From the NCBI GenBank assembly GCA_029202405.1, contig CP119312.1, positions 1,989,001 through 2,053,000 of the forward strand: a stretch of DNA of 64,000 bases, in the 5' to 3' direction. This DNA is from Candidatus Devosia phytovorans (GTDB taxonomy: Bacteria > Pseudomonadota > Alphaproteobacteria > Rhizobiales > Devosiaceae). The position numbers were made by a program, and so were the translations under genes. Below, in pieces: positions 23,648 to 32,024 of this stretch. Position 1 is the stretch's first letter. Every line of letters starts with the position of its first letter. Under the pieces are notes generated by a model. It was not told the origin of the DNA. It was given only the letters and a program-made list of their open reading frames with translations, and did no database searches.

Positions 23648-25039
23648 TCATTCGGCGTGGGCAGCGACGGTCTGCTCCTGATCGACCTGCCGATGCGGAA
23701 AGATCAGCGAGAAGGTCGAGCCTTTTCCTTCCACACTGCGGATATCGAGTTTGCCGCCATGCAGGTTCATGATCTGCAGCACGAAGTTGAGACCGATACC
23801 CGTTCCGGCGATGCCTTCGGCGGTGCGGGCGCGGAAGAAGCGTTCGGAGATGAAGGCCAGTTCATCCGCCGGAATGCCAACGCCAAAATCTTCGACCTCA
23901 ATGATGACATGGTCGCCCCACTTACCGCCGCGCACCAGGATCGAGCGACTCGAGGGGGAGTATTTGAGCGCGTTGGAGATGAGGTTCTGAACAGCCTGTT
24001 CCAGCAGCGTCGTGTCCACCATGGCCATGCGCGGCAATCCGTCCAGCGAACGGACGATGCGGGTTTGATCTTCGTCGGGCTGGCTTTCGCAGACGGCGGT
24101 GATGAGCTGATGCAGATCACTGGGCCGGGCATGGAAGCTGATCTCGCCCTGATCCAGTCGCGCGGCGTTGAGGGTGCTCTCCATCAGCCGGGTCAGACGC
24201 TGGCAGGCATTGCGGATCTTGTTGACACGATTGGTGATCTCGTCCGGCGACATCACGGAGCCGCGCCGCAGCATGCGCTGCGCGCTTGCATCGATGATGG
24301 ACAGCGGGGTGCGGAACTGATGCGATACGACCGAGGTGAAGGCGCGGTGCAGACGCGATATTTCGCGCTCGTGCTGCAGCGCAGCCTCGGCGCGGACGGT
24401 CGTGCGCAGGCCGCGAACAACAATGATGGCAACCAGCACGCCCGCCAGCAGGGTTGCCAGAAGATAGCCCAGCACTTCGAAAAGGATCCTGCGGCGACCA
24501 TCTCGCACCGACTCCTGCCGGTCGCGGCCATCCAACATGCCCGCATTGGCCAGGTCGCGCAGGGTCTGGGCGACCGACTGCGCCATTTCATGCAGCTCAA
24601 GAACGGCCGTCGTATCGCCGGGCTGCATGTTTTCCAGCCCCACGCGGTGGCTTTCGAGAGTGGTTCGCAGCGCGGCGACCTCGTCGTCATAGCCCATGTC
24701 CGCAATGCGGCGGGTCAGATGACCCGCTTCAAAAAGACCGAGTCGGCTGTCGAGCAGGTCGAAGCGCAGAACAAGATCGTCATGTGCGATCCGTCCGCTC
24801 TCGTAGAGCAGGATGGTATCGGCGAGGCGCATGGCCTCGTACTGGCCCTGGCTGGAAAACCAGATGACTCCCTCCGCCGGCTCTCCGCTCAGCCGGTTTT
24901 CGTTGACGGCAAGGCGGATCACGGCGGTCAGCAGCAGGACGAACAGAACTGTCAGAGCGAGAGCCGCAACGAGGAAGGGCCGCGAAATCCAGGGTCGCAA
25001 CGCTATTGGACCTCGAGCGACTTGAGTTGCCAGACCCAT
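23648..25039 (-). CDS. Sensor histidine kinase
   Basis: A 463-residue membrane kinase. TM1 (about 22-43) and TM2 (about 186-208) flank a helical periplasmic domain of some 140 residues. The HisKA box VVSHQFRTPLS carries His240. The ATPase domain has N-box NLISNALKYSP, G1 EDFGVGI, F-box ERFFRA and G2 GTGIGLNFV. There is no HAMP-like consensus but a linker of about 25 residues. The start overlaps the end of the molybdopterin-domain-like gene by 37 bases, so the two are translationally coupled and the small protein may feed signals to the sensor. No response regulator is adjacent; the nearest orphan is at 27597-28631, on the same strand. Confidence 0.92.
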   Translation of the reverse strand: MGLATQVARGPIALRPWISRPFLVAALALTVLFVLLLTAVIRLAVNENRLSGEPAEGVIWFSSQGQYEAMRLADTILLYESGRIAHDDLVLRFDLLDSRLGLFEAGHLTRRIADMGYDDEVAALRTTLESHRVGLENMQPGDTTAVLELHEMAQSVAQTLRDLANAGMLDGRDRQESVRDGRRRILFEVLGYLLATLLAGVLVAIIVVRGLRTTVRAEAALQHEREISRLHRAFTSVVSHQFRTPLSIIDASAQRMLRRGSVMSPDEITNRVNKIRNACQRLTRLMESTLNAARLDQGEISFHARPSDLHQLITAVCESQPDEDQTRIVRSLDGLPRMAMVDTTLLEQAVQNLISNALKYSPSSRSILVRGGKWGDHVIIEVEDFGVGIPADELAFISERFFRARTAEGIAGTGIGLNFVLQIMNLHGGKLDIRSVEGKGSTFSLIFPHRQVDQEQTVAAHAE

Positions 25040-25539
25040 CGATCGTTCAATTCCCGGTTCTGCAACTCGGAGAAATCGTCGCGCGGATAGATGATCCAGA
25101 TTGGCCCCTTGTCGCTGACGCGCATTTCCTCGCCGTTGACCTGGATTGCCAGCAGCACGTCGTAGTTGAGAAAATCATCCATCGGGATCTCGACGGTATA
25201 GTCATTGAGCGCTGCCGCCTTGACCAGTGCACCCTCGCCTCCGACCCGTTCGAACAGGGTCCGCGCCAACACGCCCTCGAAAACCTGCACGCCATCGGTC
25301 CATGGGGTCGAGGTGTGGATTTCGCTCATGCCGAGTTCGGTGAGCATCTGCCGGTCAAAGGCGGCACCCTCGGGCGTGTTGGTGACGCCGACGTCGCCAC
25401 TGACAAGCAGGATGACCGGGCCTTCCGGGGCGGGCAACGGTTCCGCTCCATTGGCCGCAGCCAGTGACAATGCAAGCCCGGCGACCGTCACCGCGCCGCG
25501 TGTAACGTGCAGAGATGATGTCCAGCTGAAAGAAGACAT
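25003..25539 (-). CDS. Exported molybdopterin-domain-like small protein
   Basis: A 178-residue protein from the ATG at 25539, with a signal peptide ending near AANGAEP. The mature part (VILLVSGDVGVTN, FDRQMLTELGMSEIHTSTPWTDG, VQVFEGVLARTLFERVGG, YTVEIPMDDFLNYDVLLAIQVNGEEM, GPIWIIYPRD) resembles the C-terminal half of sulfite-oxidase-type molybdopterin folds (PF00174). It lacks the cofactor-ligating Cys and is too short for a full domain, so a binding or signalling role is more likely than catalysis. Proteins like this often sit beside sensor kinases in alphaproteobacteria. It overlaps the kinase gene. The start has no strong ribosome site; a longer frame begins at 25659. Confidence 0.72.
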   Translation of the reverse strand: MSSFSWTSSLHVTRGAVTVAGLALSLAAANGAEPLPAPEGPVILLVSGDVGVTNTPEGAAFDRQMLTELGMSEIHTSTPWTDGVQVFEGVLARTLFERVGGEGALVKAAALNDYTVEIPMDDFLNYDVLLAIQVNGEEMRVSDKGPIWIIYPRDDFSELQNRELNDRWVWQLKSLEVQ

Positions 25540-25875
25540 GACGCATGCCCCGATATGTTTTGTGAAAGCCCAGGCCATTTTACGCGGGAGAACAGGCCCC
25601 TGCATCAAAATTCTTCGCAATTTCCCGCCCGGAACAGCAATCGCCAAGACGAACTTCAACTAAACAGTCTCTGGCAAACGATATTTTCGGATATTCGGCA
25701 ATTCATGACGAAGGATCATCTCGAACATATTCAGTTGTGACCATGCCGAAGCTCTTAGGCCATTGCGACGATTGTTTCGTCAGACCCTGCAAACGAGTGG
25801 GGAAGTGAATCTTCTGTTTGTCTATCAGGCTCCGCCACGCACCGCCTCTGCGGTGTCGTCGATGGAGTGAATGAA
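25540..25875. other. Divergent intergenic region with a small hairpin
   Basis: This 336-base gap separates the leftward molybdopterin-domain-like gene from the rightward FAD oxidase gene and must carry both promoters. It is AT-richer than its surroundings. CACCGC (25840-25845) and GCGGTG (25850-25855) make a 6-bp hairpin just ahead of the GGAG at 25864. Nothing else was recognised. Confidence 0.5.
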
Positions 25876-27279
25876 ATGAACGTGCATGTGCGGGGCGATG
25901 CCCCAATGACGACATCCTCGTTGACGCCGGCCATTGAAGCGCTGGCGTCACACCTTACTGGGCGGGTCATGATTGCCGGCCATCCTGACTATGACTTGGT
26001 GCGCGGGCTCGCCCACAGCAACTGGGACGACCAGCCGCTCTTGGTGGCGCGTGTCGCCAATGCCGCAGACGTGGCCGATGTGATCGACTTCACGCGGTAC
26101 AACAAGTTGCAACTCGCCGTCCGCAGCGGCGGTCATTCGGTCTGCGGACACAGCAGCAGCCATGGCGGTGTGGTGATCGACCTGCGGGACCTGCAGGGGA
26201 TCGAGGTGGATCTCGATGCGATGACGGTCTGGGCCGGCAGTGGTCTTACCGCCGGACAGCTGACCGAGGCGCTTGATCGCGACAAGGTGGTGGTGGGTTT
26301 TGGCGACTCCGGCTCCGTCGGCATCGGCGGCATCACCCTGGGCGGCGGGATTGGCTACATGACGCGCAAGTTCGGCCTGACCATGGATGCCATGATCGCT
26401 GCCGAATTGGTGACTGCGGCGGGGGATATCCTGACCGTAACCGAAGAGAGTTATCCGGACCTGTTCTGGGCGCTGCATGGCGGCGGCGGCAATTTCGGCG
26501 TGGTGACGCGCTTCTGCTACCGCCTCCACGCGCTGGCCGAATTTACCGGTGGCCCACTGGTACTGCCGCCAACGCCAGAAGCCCTCGCCGGCTTTGTTGC
26601 CGCTGCGGAGGCCGCGCCGGATGAACTGTCGACCATCCTGCTGGCCATGCCGGCGCCGCCCCTGCCCTTCCTGCCGCCGGAGGTGATCGGGCAGACCGTA
26701 CTGATCGGCATGATGGGTTATGCCGGTCCGGCGGCCGATGCTCAGGAGGCCCTGGCCCCATTCCGTGCACTCGCCGAGCCGATCGCCGATCTCGTCGGTC
26801 CCGGGCCCTATGGCATGATGTATCTGCCTGAGGACCCGCACATGAAGCCGGCCGTTTCGGTGCGGAGCATGTTCAGGGACGAGTTTGGCATTGCCGAGGC
26901 GACAACCATGCTCGAGCGCCTCGGCGACTGCGATGCACCGATGCGCATGGCACAGGTGCGCGTGCTGGGCGGTGCGGTGTCGCGCATTCCGGCCGATGCC
27001 AGCGCCTATGCGCACCGCGATGCGGGAATGCTGGTTGGGTTCCTGGCGATGGATGGGACAGCAGAGGCCGCTGCGCGCAATGACCTCTGGGCCGAGGATT
27101 GTATTTCGGCCATGGGTGGCGCCTCGCGCGGCAGCTATGTCAACTTCCTGGGTGATGAAGGCGAGGACATGCTGAAGGCCAGCTATCCCGGCCAGACCTG
27201 GCAACGCCTTCGTCGGATCAAGACCTTCTACGACCCGACCAATCTATTCAGCCGCAACCAGAACATTCCGCCTGCCTGA
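25876..27279 (+). CDS. FAD-binding oxidoreductase with BBE domain
   Basis: A 467-residue protein of the berberine-bridge/VAO superfamily, from the ATG at 25876 with GGAG eight bases upstream. The FAD domain contains RSGGHSVCGHS, where His87 is the expected 8-alpha-histidyl attachment residue, GAGSGLTAGQ-like WAGSGLTAGQLTEAL, VGIGGITLGGGIGYMTRKFGL and LFWALHGGGGNFGVVT. The C-terminal BBE segment is SYVNFLGDEGED followed by RLRRIKTFYDPTNLF. The usual second attachment Cys in 'G.C..VG.GG' is replaced (GFGDSGSVGIGG), so FAD is probably attached only once. Such enzymes oxidise alcohols, sugars or amines. Substrate unknown. A GTG nine bases earlier is a weaker start. Confidence 0.9.
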   Translation: MNVHVRGDAPMTTSSLTPAIEALASHLTGRVMIAGHPDYDLVRGLAHSNWDDQPLLVARVANAADVADVIDFTRYNKLQLAVRSGGHSVCGHSSSHGGVVIDLRDLQGIEVDLDAMTVWAGSGLTAGQLTEALDRDKVVVGFGDSGSVGIGGITLGGGIGYMTRKFGLTMDAMIAAELVTAAGDILTVTEESYPDLFWALHGGGGNFGVVTRFCYRLHALAEFTGGPLVLPPTPEALAGFVAAAEAAPDELSTILLAMPAPPLPFLPPEVIGQTVLIGMMGYAGPAADAQEALAPFRALAEPIADLVGPGPYGMMYLPEDPHMKPAVSVRSMFRDEFGIAEATTMLERLGDCDAPMRMAQVRVLGGAVSRIPADASAYAHRDAGMLVGFLAMDGTAEAAARNDLWAEDCISAMGGASRGSYVNFLGDEGEDMLKASYPGQTWQRLRRIKTFYDPTNLFSRNQNIPPA

Positions 27280-27387
27280 GACAGCTTTCTCTCGCAGCCT
27301 TGACCGGTGCCGGGCCCAGTGCCCGGCACCTGCCACCGCGGCCGTCCGGCAGATGTCCGGTACGGCCTGAAGATAGGGAGAAAAACC

Positions 27388-27594
27388 ATGGCACGTCTGC
27401 CACATACGATTGCCTTCAACGACCTGGACTATCCAGAACTGGCCGACATTCTGCGCGGCATTGATATCGGTATTGCCGCCATTATCGCCAGCGATCCTGC
27501 AATGCGCATCAAGGGGCGGAGACAGCGCGCGGCCGACGCCAACGAGGGCATTGCCAACGCGACATCGAACCGGATGCAGCGGCGCGCGGCCTGA
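27388..27594 (+). CDS. Small hypothetical protein
   Basis: A 68-residue protein beginning at the ATG at 27388 with GGGAG about eight bases upstream. The N-terminal half is mixed (IAFNDLDYPELADILRGIDIGIAAIIA); the C-terminal half is basic and Ala/Asn-rich (RIKGRRQRAADANEGIANA, then RMQRRAA). There is no signal peptide or membrane helix. It stands 108 bases after the FAD oxidase gene on the same strand and its stop is 2 bases from the stop of the convergent response regulator. I do not recognise the family. Confidence 0.55.
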   Translation: MARLPHTIAFNDLDYPELADILRGIDIGIAAIIASDPAMRIKGRRQRAADANEGIANATSNRMQRRAA

Positions 27595-27596
27595 GA

Positions 27597-28631
27597 TCAG
27601 GCCGTGTCCCGGGCCACAGGGTTGGAGAGGAACAGGCTGATCAGGTCGGCCTGACGATCGGTCTCGGTCTTGCGGAACAGGTTTTTCAGCGTGTAGCTGA
27701 CCGTATTGCGCGACAGGCCGAAGTCGTCGGCGATCTCGTCGAGCCGCAGGCCCCGGACAAGTGCCAGAGCCAGTCGCGTCTCTGCCGGCGACAGGCCATA
27801 AAGCTGGGCCATTGCTTCGGCAGCATCGCTGGATCGCCATTCCGGATCGGTGACAAACAAGCCAATCGCTGGCTCGCCAGCGGCAGCGGGACCCCGTCCG
27901 AGCGGACAGGCCACAGCGATCAGCGGTCGCCTGCCGCTTTCACGGGTCAGCGCCACCGCTTCGCTACCCTGGCGCGCGCCGTCGGCGCCCCGGGCAATGG
28001 CCGTGTCCATGATATCGCGCAGGGCATGCGTCTGCTGCGGCTTTTCTCCGCGCAGCAGGCCCTCGCGTCCCAGGCTGATGCCATCGGCTTCGTCCAGCAA
28101 TTCGCCGGCGCGGCGGTTGCGGAACAGCACCTTGCGCTCGCTGTCGATCAGAAAGACCCCGACAGCTATGCGATTGAGCGCCTCGTCTGCGCCCATCAAA
28201 GCGGCACGCAAGTTTTGACTTTCGCCGTCGTCAGGTGAACGCGTGCCCCTGATGCGCGCCACCTGGTCTAGGCGCGCTGCAATGGTGATCAGCATCAGGT
28301 CGAAGTCGATGGGCTTGGTCAGATAGTCGTCCACGCCGGCCGCCTTGCCCGCGATGATGTCCTGCCGCCCGGCGAGCGCCGTCAGAAAGACAAAGGGTAG
28401 ATCGGCCAGGTCCGGCTCCTGCCGCACCTGGCGCAGCAGGTCGAGGCCGGACATGCGGGGCATAGTGATGTCGCAGAGCACCAGATCGTAGCGCTCGTCC
28501 CGCAACAGGTCCAAGGCCTCCTGCCCCGTGCCGGCCTCGTCGACCGCATAGCCGGCCGCGATCAACTCCTCGCAGATGTCGGAGCGCAGATCGGCCTCAT
28601 CTTCCACGCATAGCAATCTGGCGCCCTTCAA
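27597..28631 (-). CDS. Response regulator with LuxR-type DNA-binding domain
   Basis: A 344-residue protein. The receiver domain (1-125) has the acidic pair Glu10/Asp11, phosphoacceptor Asp54 in LVLCDITMPRM, Thr84 and Lys107 in LTKPID. A PAS-like middle region (about 145-200; GVFLIDSERKVLFRNRRAGELLDE) follows. The C-terminal HTH (about 275-338) reads LSPAETRLALALVRGLRLDEIADDFGLSRNTVSYTLKNLFRKT. The start codon is TTG with GGGGGTG upstream; no ATG lies in the right place. It is transcribed in the same direction as the sensor kinase ending at 23648, with an oppositely oriented FAD oxidase gene between, so the two may be partners. Confidence 0.88.
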   Translation of the reverse strand: MKGARLLCVEDEADLRSDICEELIAAGYAVDEAGTGQEALDLLRDERYDLVLCDITMPRMSGLDLLRQVRQEPDLADLPFVFLTALAGRQDIIAGKAAGVDDYLTKPIDFDLMLITIAARLDQVARIRGTRSPDDGESQNLRAALMGADEALNRIAVGVFLIDSERKVLFRNRRAGELLDEADGISLGREGLLRGEKPQQTHALRDIMDTAIARGADGARQGSEAVALTRESGRRPLIAVACPLGRGPAAAGEPAIGLFVTDPEWRSSDAAEAMAQLYGLSPAETRLALALVRGLRLDEIADDFGLSRNTVSYTLKNLFRKTETDRQADLISLFLSNPVARDTA

Positions 28632-28889
28632 CGGCTACACCCCCGTCGTTCCCTTGCATGACGTCCTAGCCGACATCACGGCCATATTGAGCCGCCCCGC
28701 ATTCCAGGTCTAGTCGTCAGGACGCGTCACAAGGAATAATCGTCGCGCGTTCCGCGCATGGGTTGGCAAATATATCCAAGCAAAGCAGGCATGGCACATC
28801 AGCGCTTTTGCTGCCCACATATTTGGGTGGCGACTCCGAACACTGCGCTATGGTCTTGAGCGTGGTCGAATTTTTACACCGAGGTCACC

Positions 28890-29105
28890 ATGCATAGAAC
28901 CCACAATGATCTTCCCATAACCGGCTATGCGCTGCTGGGGCTGCTGGCGATCGGGCATGAAGCGCTCGGGCTGCAAGGCGCCGTAACACTTGGAATTGGT
29001 CTGGGCGCCGCATGGGTTCTGCTGAGCCTTGCCGCTGCGCTATTGGAACAGCTGCGGAAAACGCCGGCCGATGCAAGGCTCCCCCCTAAACGGGTGGGGC
29101 GATGA
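28890..29105 (+). CDS. Small membrane protein
   Basis: A 71-residue protein from the ATG at 28890 with GAGG upstream. Two hydrophobic segments are visible (about 11-28 and 33-54: ALLGLLAIGHEALG and GIGLGAAWVLLSLAAALL), followed by a basic tail ending PPKRVGR. The family is unknown. A strong rho-independent terminator begins 62 bases after the stop codon, supporting the reality of a short transcript. Confidence 0.6.
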   Translation: MHRTHNDLPITGYALLGLLAIGHEALGLQGAVTLGIGLGAAWVLLSLAAALLEQLRKTPADARLPPKRVGR

Positions 29106-29167
29106 ACAAAGGGTGCCGCTACTCCATCCGGGCCGTCGCCGACGGCATCTGACCTTCCAGTCGACTC

Positions 29168-29201
29168 GCCGTCCCGCGCATCATGCCGGGGCGGCTTTTT
29201 T
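29168..29201 (+). terminator. Rho-independent terminator
   Basis: GCCGTCCCG (29168-29176) pairs with CGGGGCGGC (29187-29195) over 9 bp with one G-T pair and a 10-base loop, and is followed directly by six T. It ends the transcript of the small membrane protein. Confidence 0.85.
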
Positions 29202-29301
29202 CTTACCAGAACCGAGACTTGGTTTCTGTTCACCCCCTGCGAACGAGTGGGGCGAGGCCGCGGAGGCGGGCATAAAAGGCTGCCGGTCAAAGGAGCATAT
29301 C

Positions 29302-29472
29302 ATGACCAACATTCTCGATACCTGGCGCGAAAAGCGCCGCATTGCCCATGCCCGCCGTCAGCTGCATGGCCTCAGCGATCACATCCTGCACGACATCGGG
29401 CTGACCCGCGCCAGCATCAACTCGGGGGTGCAGGAAGACGCCAAGCCGCATCATGGCCGTAGCCGGAGCTAG
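29302..29472 (+). CDS. DUF1127 (YjiS-like) small protein
   Basis: A 56-residue protein from the ATG at 29302 with AGGAG at 29291. It carries the DUF1127 signature: a basic N-terminal helix (TWREKRRIAHARRQL) then GLSDHILHDIGLTRASI. Members are small arginine-rich proteins; in alphaproteobacteria they act in phosphate and carbon metabolism or in RNA turnover, but the role of this one is unknown. A longer in-frame extension runs through the upstream terminator and is rejected. Confidence 0.88.
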   Translation: MTNILDTWREKRRIAHARRQLHGLSDHILHDIGLTRASINSGVQEDAKPHHGRSRS

Positions 29473-29737
29473 GTGCCGCCCATATCTCCGCGCAAGTCGA
29501 CCCGTCGCGATATGCGCCGCGCCGACTTCGCGCTGACCCCGAATAGAGTTCATTGGACGCCGCCGTTGTCACAGCGCCCGGTTGATTTTTTGCTCCCGAC
29601 TGGCCATGTCGTGGCAAGCCCGTTTTGGGCGCAGTCTGGTGGGTATCTTGGACATCGATCTCGACGCCTTGGCGGTCTTAGCCCGCTGACCCGAGACTTC
29701 GACGGTTCGAGATCGCCCGCCTACGGCAGGAGCAGCC

Positions 29738-30952
29738 ATGAGCCTTCGCGACAAGCAGATCCTCCTCATCGTCTCGGGCGGCATTGCAGCCTACAAGACA
29801 CCGGACCTAGTGCGCAGATTGCGCGAACAGGGTGCGCGCGTGCGTTGCGTCATGACAGATGCGGCGCGGAATTTCATTACGCCGACAAGCCTTGCGGCGG
29901 TCAGCGGAACGCCCGTTGCCACGGACCTGTTTGAGCCTATCGCCGGGGCAGATGTCGGGCATATCCGCATCGCCCGCGAGGCTGACCTCATCATCGTTGC
30001 GCCGGCAACAGCCGATTTCATGGCGCGGATGGCGCTCGGCCTGTCCAATGACCTGGCGACGTCAATCCTGTTGGCCCGCAGCGGTCCGGTGCTGATCGCG
30101 CCTGCCATGAACCCCAAAATGTGGGACCATGCCGCGACACAACGAAACGCGGCCACCTTGAAGGCGGATGGGGTGCTGTTCGTCGGCCCGGAAACGGGGG
30201 AAATGGCCGAATCCGGAGAAGCCGGGCTGGGCCGGATGGCCGAGCCGATGACCATCGTCGAGGCTGCTCGTCTTGCGCTGGGGTCCAAATCGCAGAGGCT
30301 CGCGGGCCTTTCCTTTTTTGTCACGTCGGGTCCGACCGAGGAGCCGATCGATCCGGTCCGGTTCATCTCCAATCGCTCCTCGGGCAAGCAGGGCCATGCC
30401 ATAGCCGCGGCTCTGGCTCGCGAAGGCGCCAGCGTGACATTGATTTCGGGGCCGTCTGCCTTGCCGCCTCCGCAGGACGTGGCGGTGGTTGCGGTTCAGA
30501 CAGCAGCCGAGATGATGGAGGCTGCAACCACTGCTCTTCCCGTAGACGGCGCGGTGTTTGTCGCGGCCGTCGCTGACTGGCGGGCTGCCACGGTGGCGAC
30601 CAGCAAGCTCAAGAAACAGGGCGGCGACGACGAGCAGCTATCGATCAGCTTGGTGCGAAACCCCGACATTCTTGCCACGATCGGTCATCACGAGCAGCGG
30701 CCAAGGCTCGTGGTGGGCTTTGCGGCCGAGACCGACGCGCTGATCGACAATGCCCAGGCCAAGCTGCGCTCCAAGGGGGCGGACTGGATCCTGGCGAACG
30801 ACGTCTCGACGGCAGGCGGCGTGTTCGGCGGCGATCATAACCATGTGCATCTGGTTGCCGGCGATGGCGTGACGGATCTTGGAGCGGGAACGAAACAGGA
30901 TATCGCAGAGAGGATCATTGCGCGGATAGCGGGGTTCTTTGATCGGGCCTAG
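29738..30952 (+). CDS. coaBC: Bifunctional phosphopantothenoylcysteine decarboxylase / phosphopantothenate-cysteine ligase
   Basis: A 404-residue cytoplasmic enzyme carrying out two consecutive steps of coenzyme A synthesis. The N-terminal flavoprotein domain (CoaC, about 1-185) has LIVSGGIAAYKTPDLVRRL, the catalytic His in DVGHIRIAREADL and the substrate-binding PAMNPKMWDHAATQRN. The C-terminal ligase domain (CoaB, about 190-404) has VTSGPTEEPIDPVRFISNRSSGKQG and KLKKQ. The conserved Cys of the CoaC flap lies elsewhere in the usual GEMAESGEAGLGRM segment, which here has no Cys. AGGAG precedes the ATG at 29738. Confidence 0.95.
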   Translation: MSLRDKQILLIVSGGIAAYKTPDLVRRLREQGARVRCVMTDAARNFITPTSLAAVSGTPVATDLFEPIAGADVGHIRIAREADLIIVAPATADFMARMALGLSNDLATSILLARSGPVLIAPAMNPKMWDHAATQRNAATLKADGVLFVGPETGEMAESGEAGLGRMAEPMTIVEAARLALGSKSQRLAGLSFFVTSGPTEEPIDPVRFISNRSSGKQGHAIAAALAREGASVTLISGPSALPPPQDVAVVAVQTAAEMMEAATTALPVDGAVFVAAVADWRAATVATSKLKKQGGDDEQLSISLVRNPDILATIGHHEQRPRLVVGFAAETDALIDNAQAKLRSKGADWILANDVSTAGGVFGGDHNHVHLVAGDGVTDLGAGTKQDIAERIIARIAGFFDRA

Positions 30953-31073
30953 CAAAAGGCGATAGATCCCGGATGGCGAAATTCCTCTAACGCCTCAAGG
31001 GTAAGAGGGCGAAGGTTTCTGACCTCCGTATCGGTTGTGCGCCGGCGACAGTGTGCTATCCATTTGTTCGCCC

Positions 31074-32024
31074 ATGAGAATAGAGGCTTCAAGCTTGGAC
31101 AGGCACTACCTCGATCTCGCCCTGCCGGTGGGCAAAGGCCGGCAGATGCGCATTGTGGAGAGGCCGGGCCTCTGGATGCCGCAAGCGGAGTTGTTGGGTC
31201 TGGTGGCGCAGCTACGGACGATCGCCTCGCGGACGCTTGCCGACAAGGATCTCGACTACGGCATTTTCTCAGGGGATCCCGAGCGGCTTGAGGCCAGTTT
31301 CATTACCCTTGTGACCGACAAGCGAAGCGGCGCGCCGATTGCCTTCAATGCACTGCCGGTCATTGCGCTCGAACTGGATGGCCGCTCGGTGGAGCTTGTT
31401 CACCTCGGATTGGTGATGGTGGATCCCGACCAGCGCAGCAAGGGACTGTCCTGGGTGCTCTACGGACTGACATGTTTCCTGCTGTTCATCCGCAATCAGG
31501 GCCGGCCGATTTGGGTATCCAATGTCACGCAGGTGCCGGCCGTGGTGGGCATGGTGACGGAGACCTTTTCGGAGGTCTATCCGGATCCGGAAGGAAATTC
31601 GCCACGCAAGTTCCGCCAACTGGTGCTGGTGCGGCAGATCATGGCGGCGCACCGCCATGTCTTTGGCGTGGGACCGGAGGCCGGCTTTGACGAGCAAAGC
31701 TTTGTCATCACCAATGCCTATACCGGCGGATCGGACAATCTGAAGAAAAGCTTCGAGGTGGCGCAAAAGCACCGGCGGGCAGCGTTCAACGACTATTGCC
31801 AGACCCATCTCGACTATGAACGCGGTGACGACGTGATCCAGATCGGCAAGCTCGACCTAGCTGCGGCGAGGCGCTACCTGAGCGAAATGGTGCCCAAGGG
31901 GGCGCTGGGCCTGGTAGCCGTGGCGGCCGTCATGGCGCTGGTGCAGCGCGCCATCCTCCCAGTCGTCCAGTGGCTCGATGGAAAACGCGAGTTTGGCCGG
32001 CTGCGGCCGAGGAGCGGAGTGTGA
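31074..32024 (+). CDS. GNAT-like protein with C-terminal membrane helix (first gene of the E1-like operon)
   Basis: A 316-residue protein if started at the ATG at 31074; in-frame GTG (31053) and TTG (31035) codons upstream are alternatives and none has a good ribosome site. The central segment VHLGLVMVDPDQRSKGLSWVL has the shape of the acetyl-CoA pyrophosphate-binding motif of GNAT acyltransferases (R-x-x-G-x). A hydrophobic helix near the C-terminus (about 283-306, GLVAVAAVMALVQRAILPVV) suggests membrane attachment. It overlaps the E1-like gene by 4 bases (GTGA), with GGAG inside its own end. A precise family was not recognised. It may act on the same product as the second GNAT of the operon. 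Confidence 0.65.
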   Translation: MRIEASSLDRHYLDLALPVGKGRQMRIVERPGLWMPQAELLGLVAQLRTIASRTLADKDLDYGIFSGDPERLEASFITLVTDKRSGAPIAFNALPVIALELDGRSVELVHLGLVMVDPDQRSKGLSWVLYGLTCFLLFIRNQGRPIWVSNVTQVPAVVGMVTETFSEVYPDPEGNSPRKFRQLVLVRQIMAAHRHVFGVGPEAGFDEQSFVITNAYTGGSDNLKKSFEVAQKHRRAAFNDYCQTHLDYERGDDVIQIGKLDLAAARRYLSEMVPKGALGLVAVAAVMALVQRAILPVVQWLDGKREFGRLRPRSGV

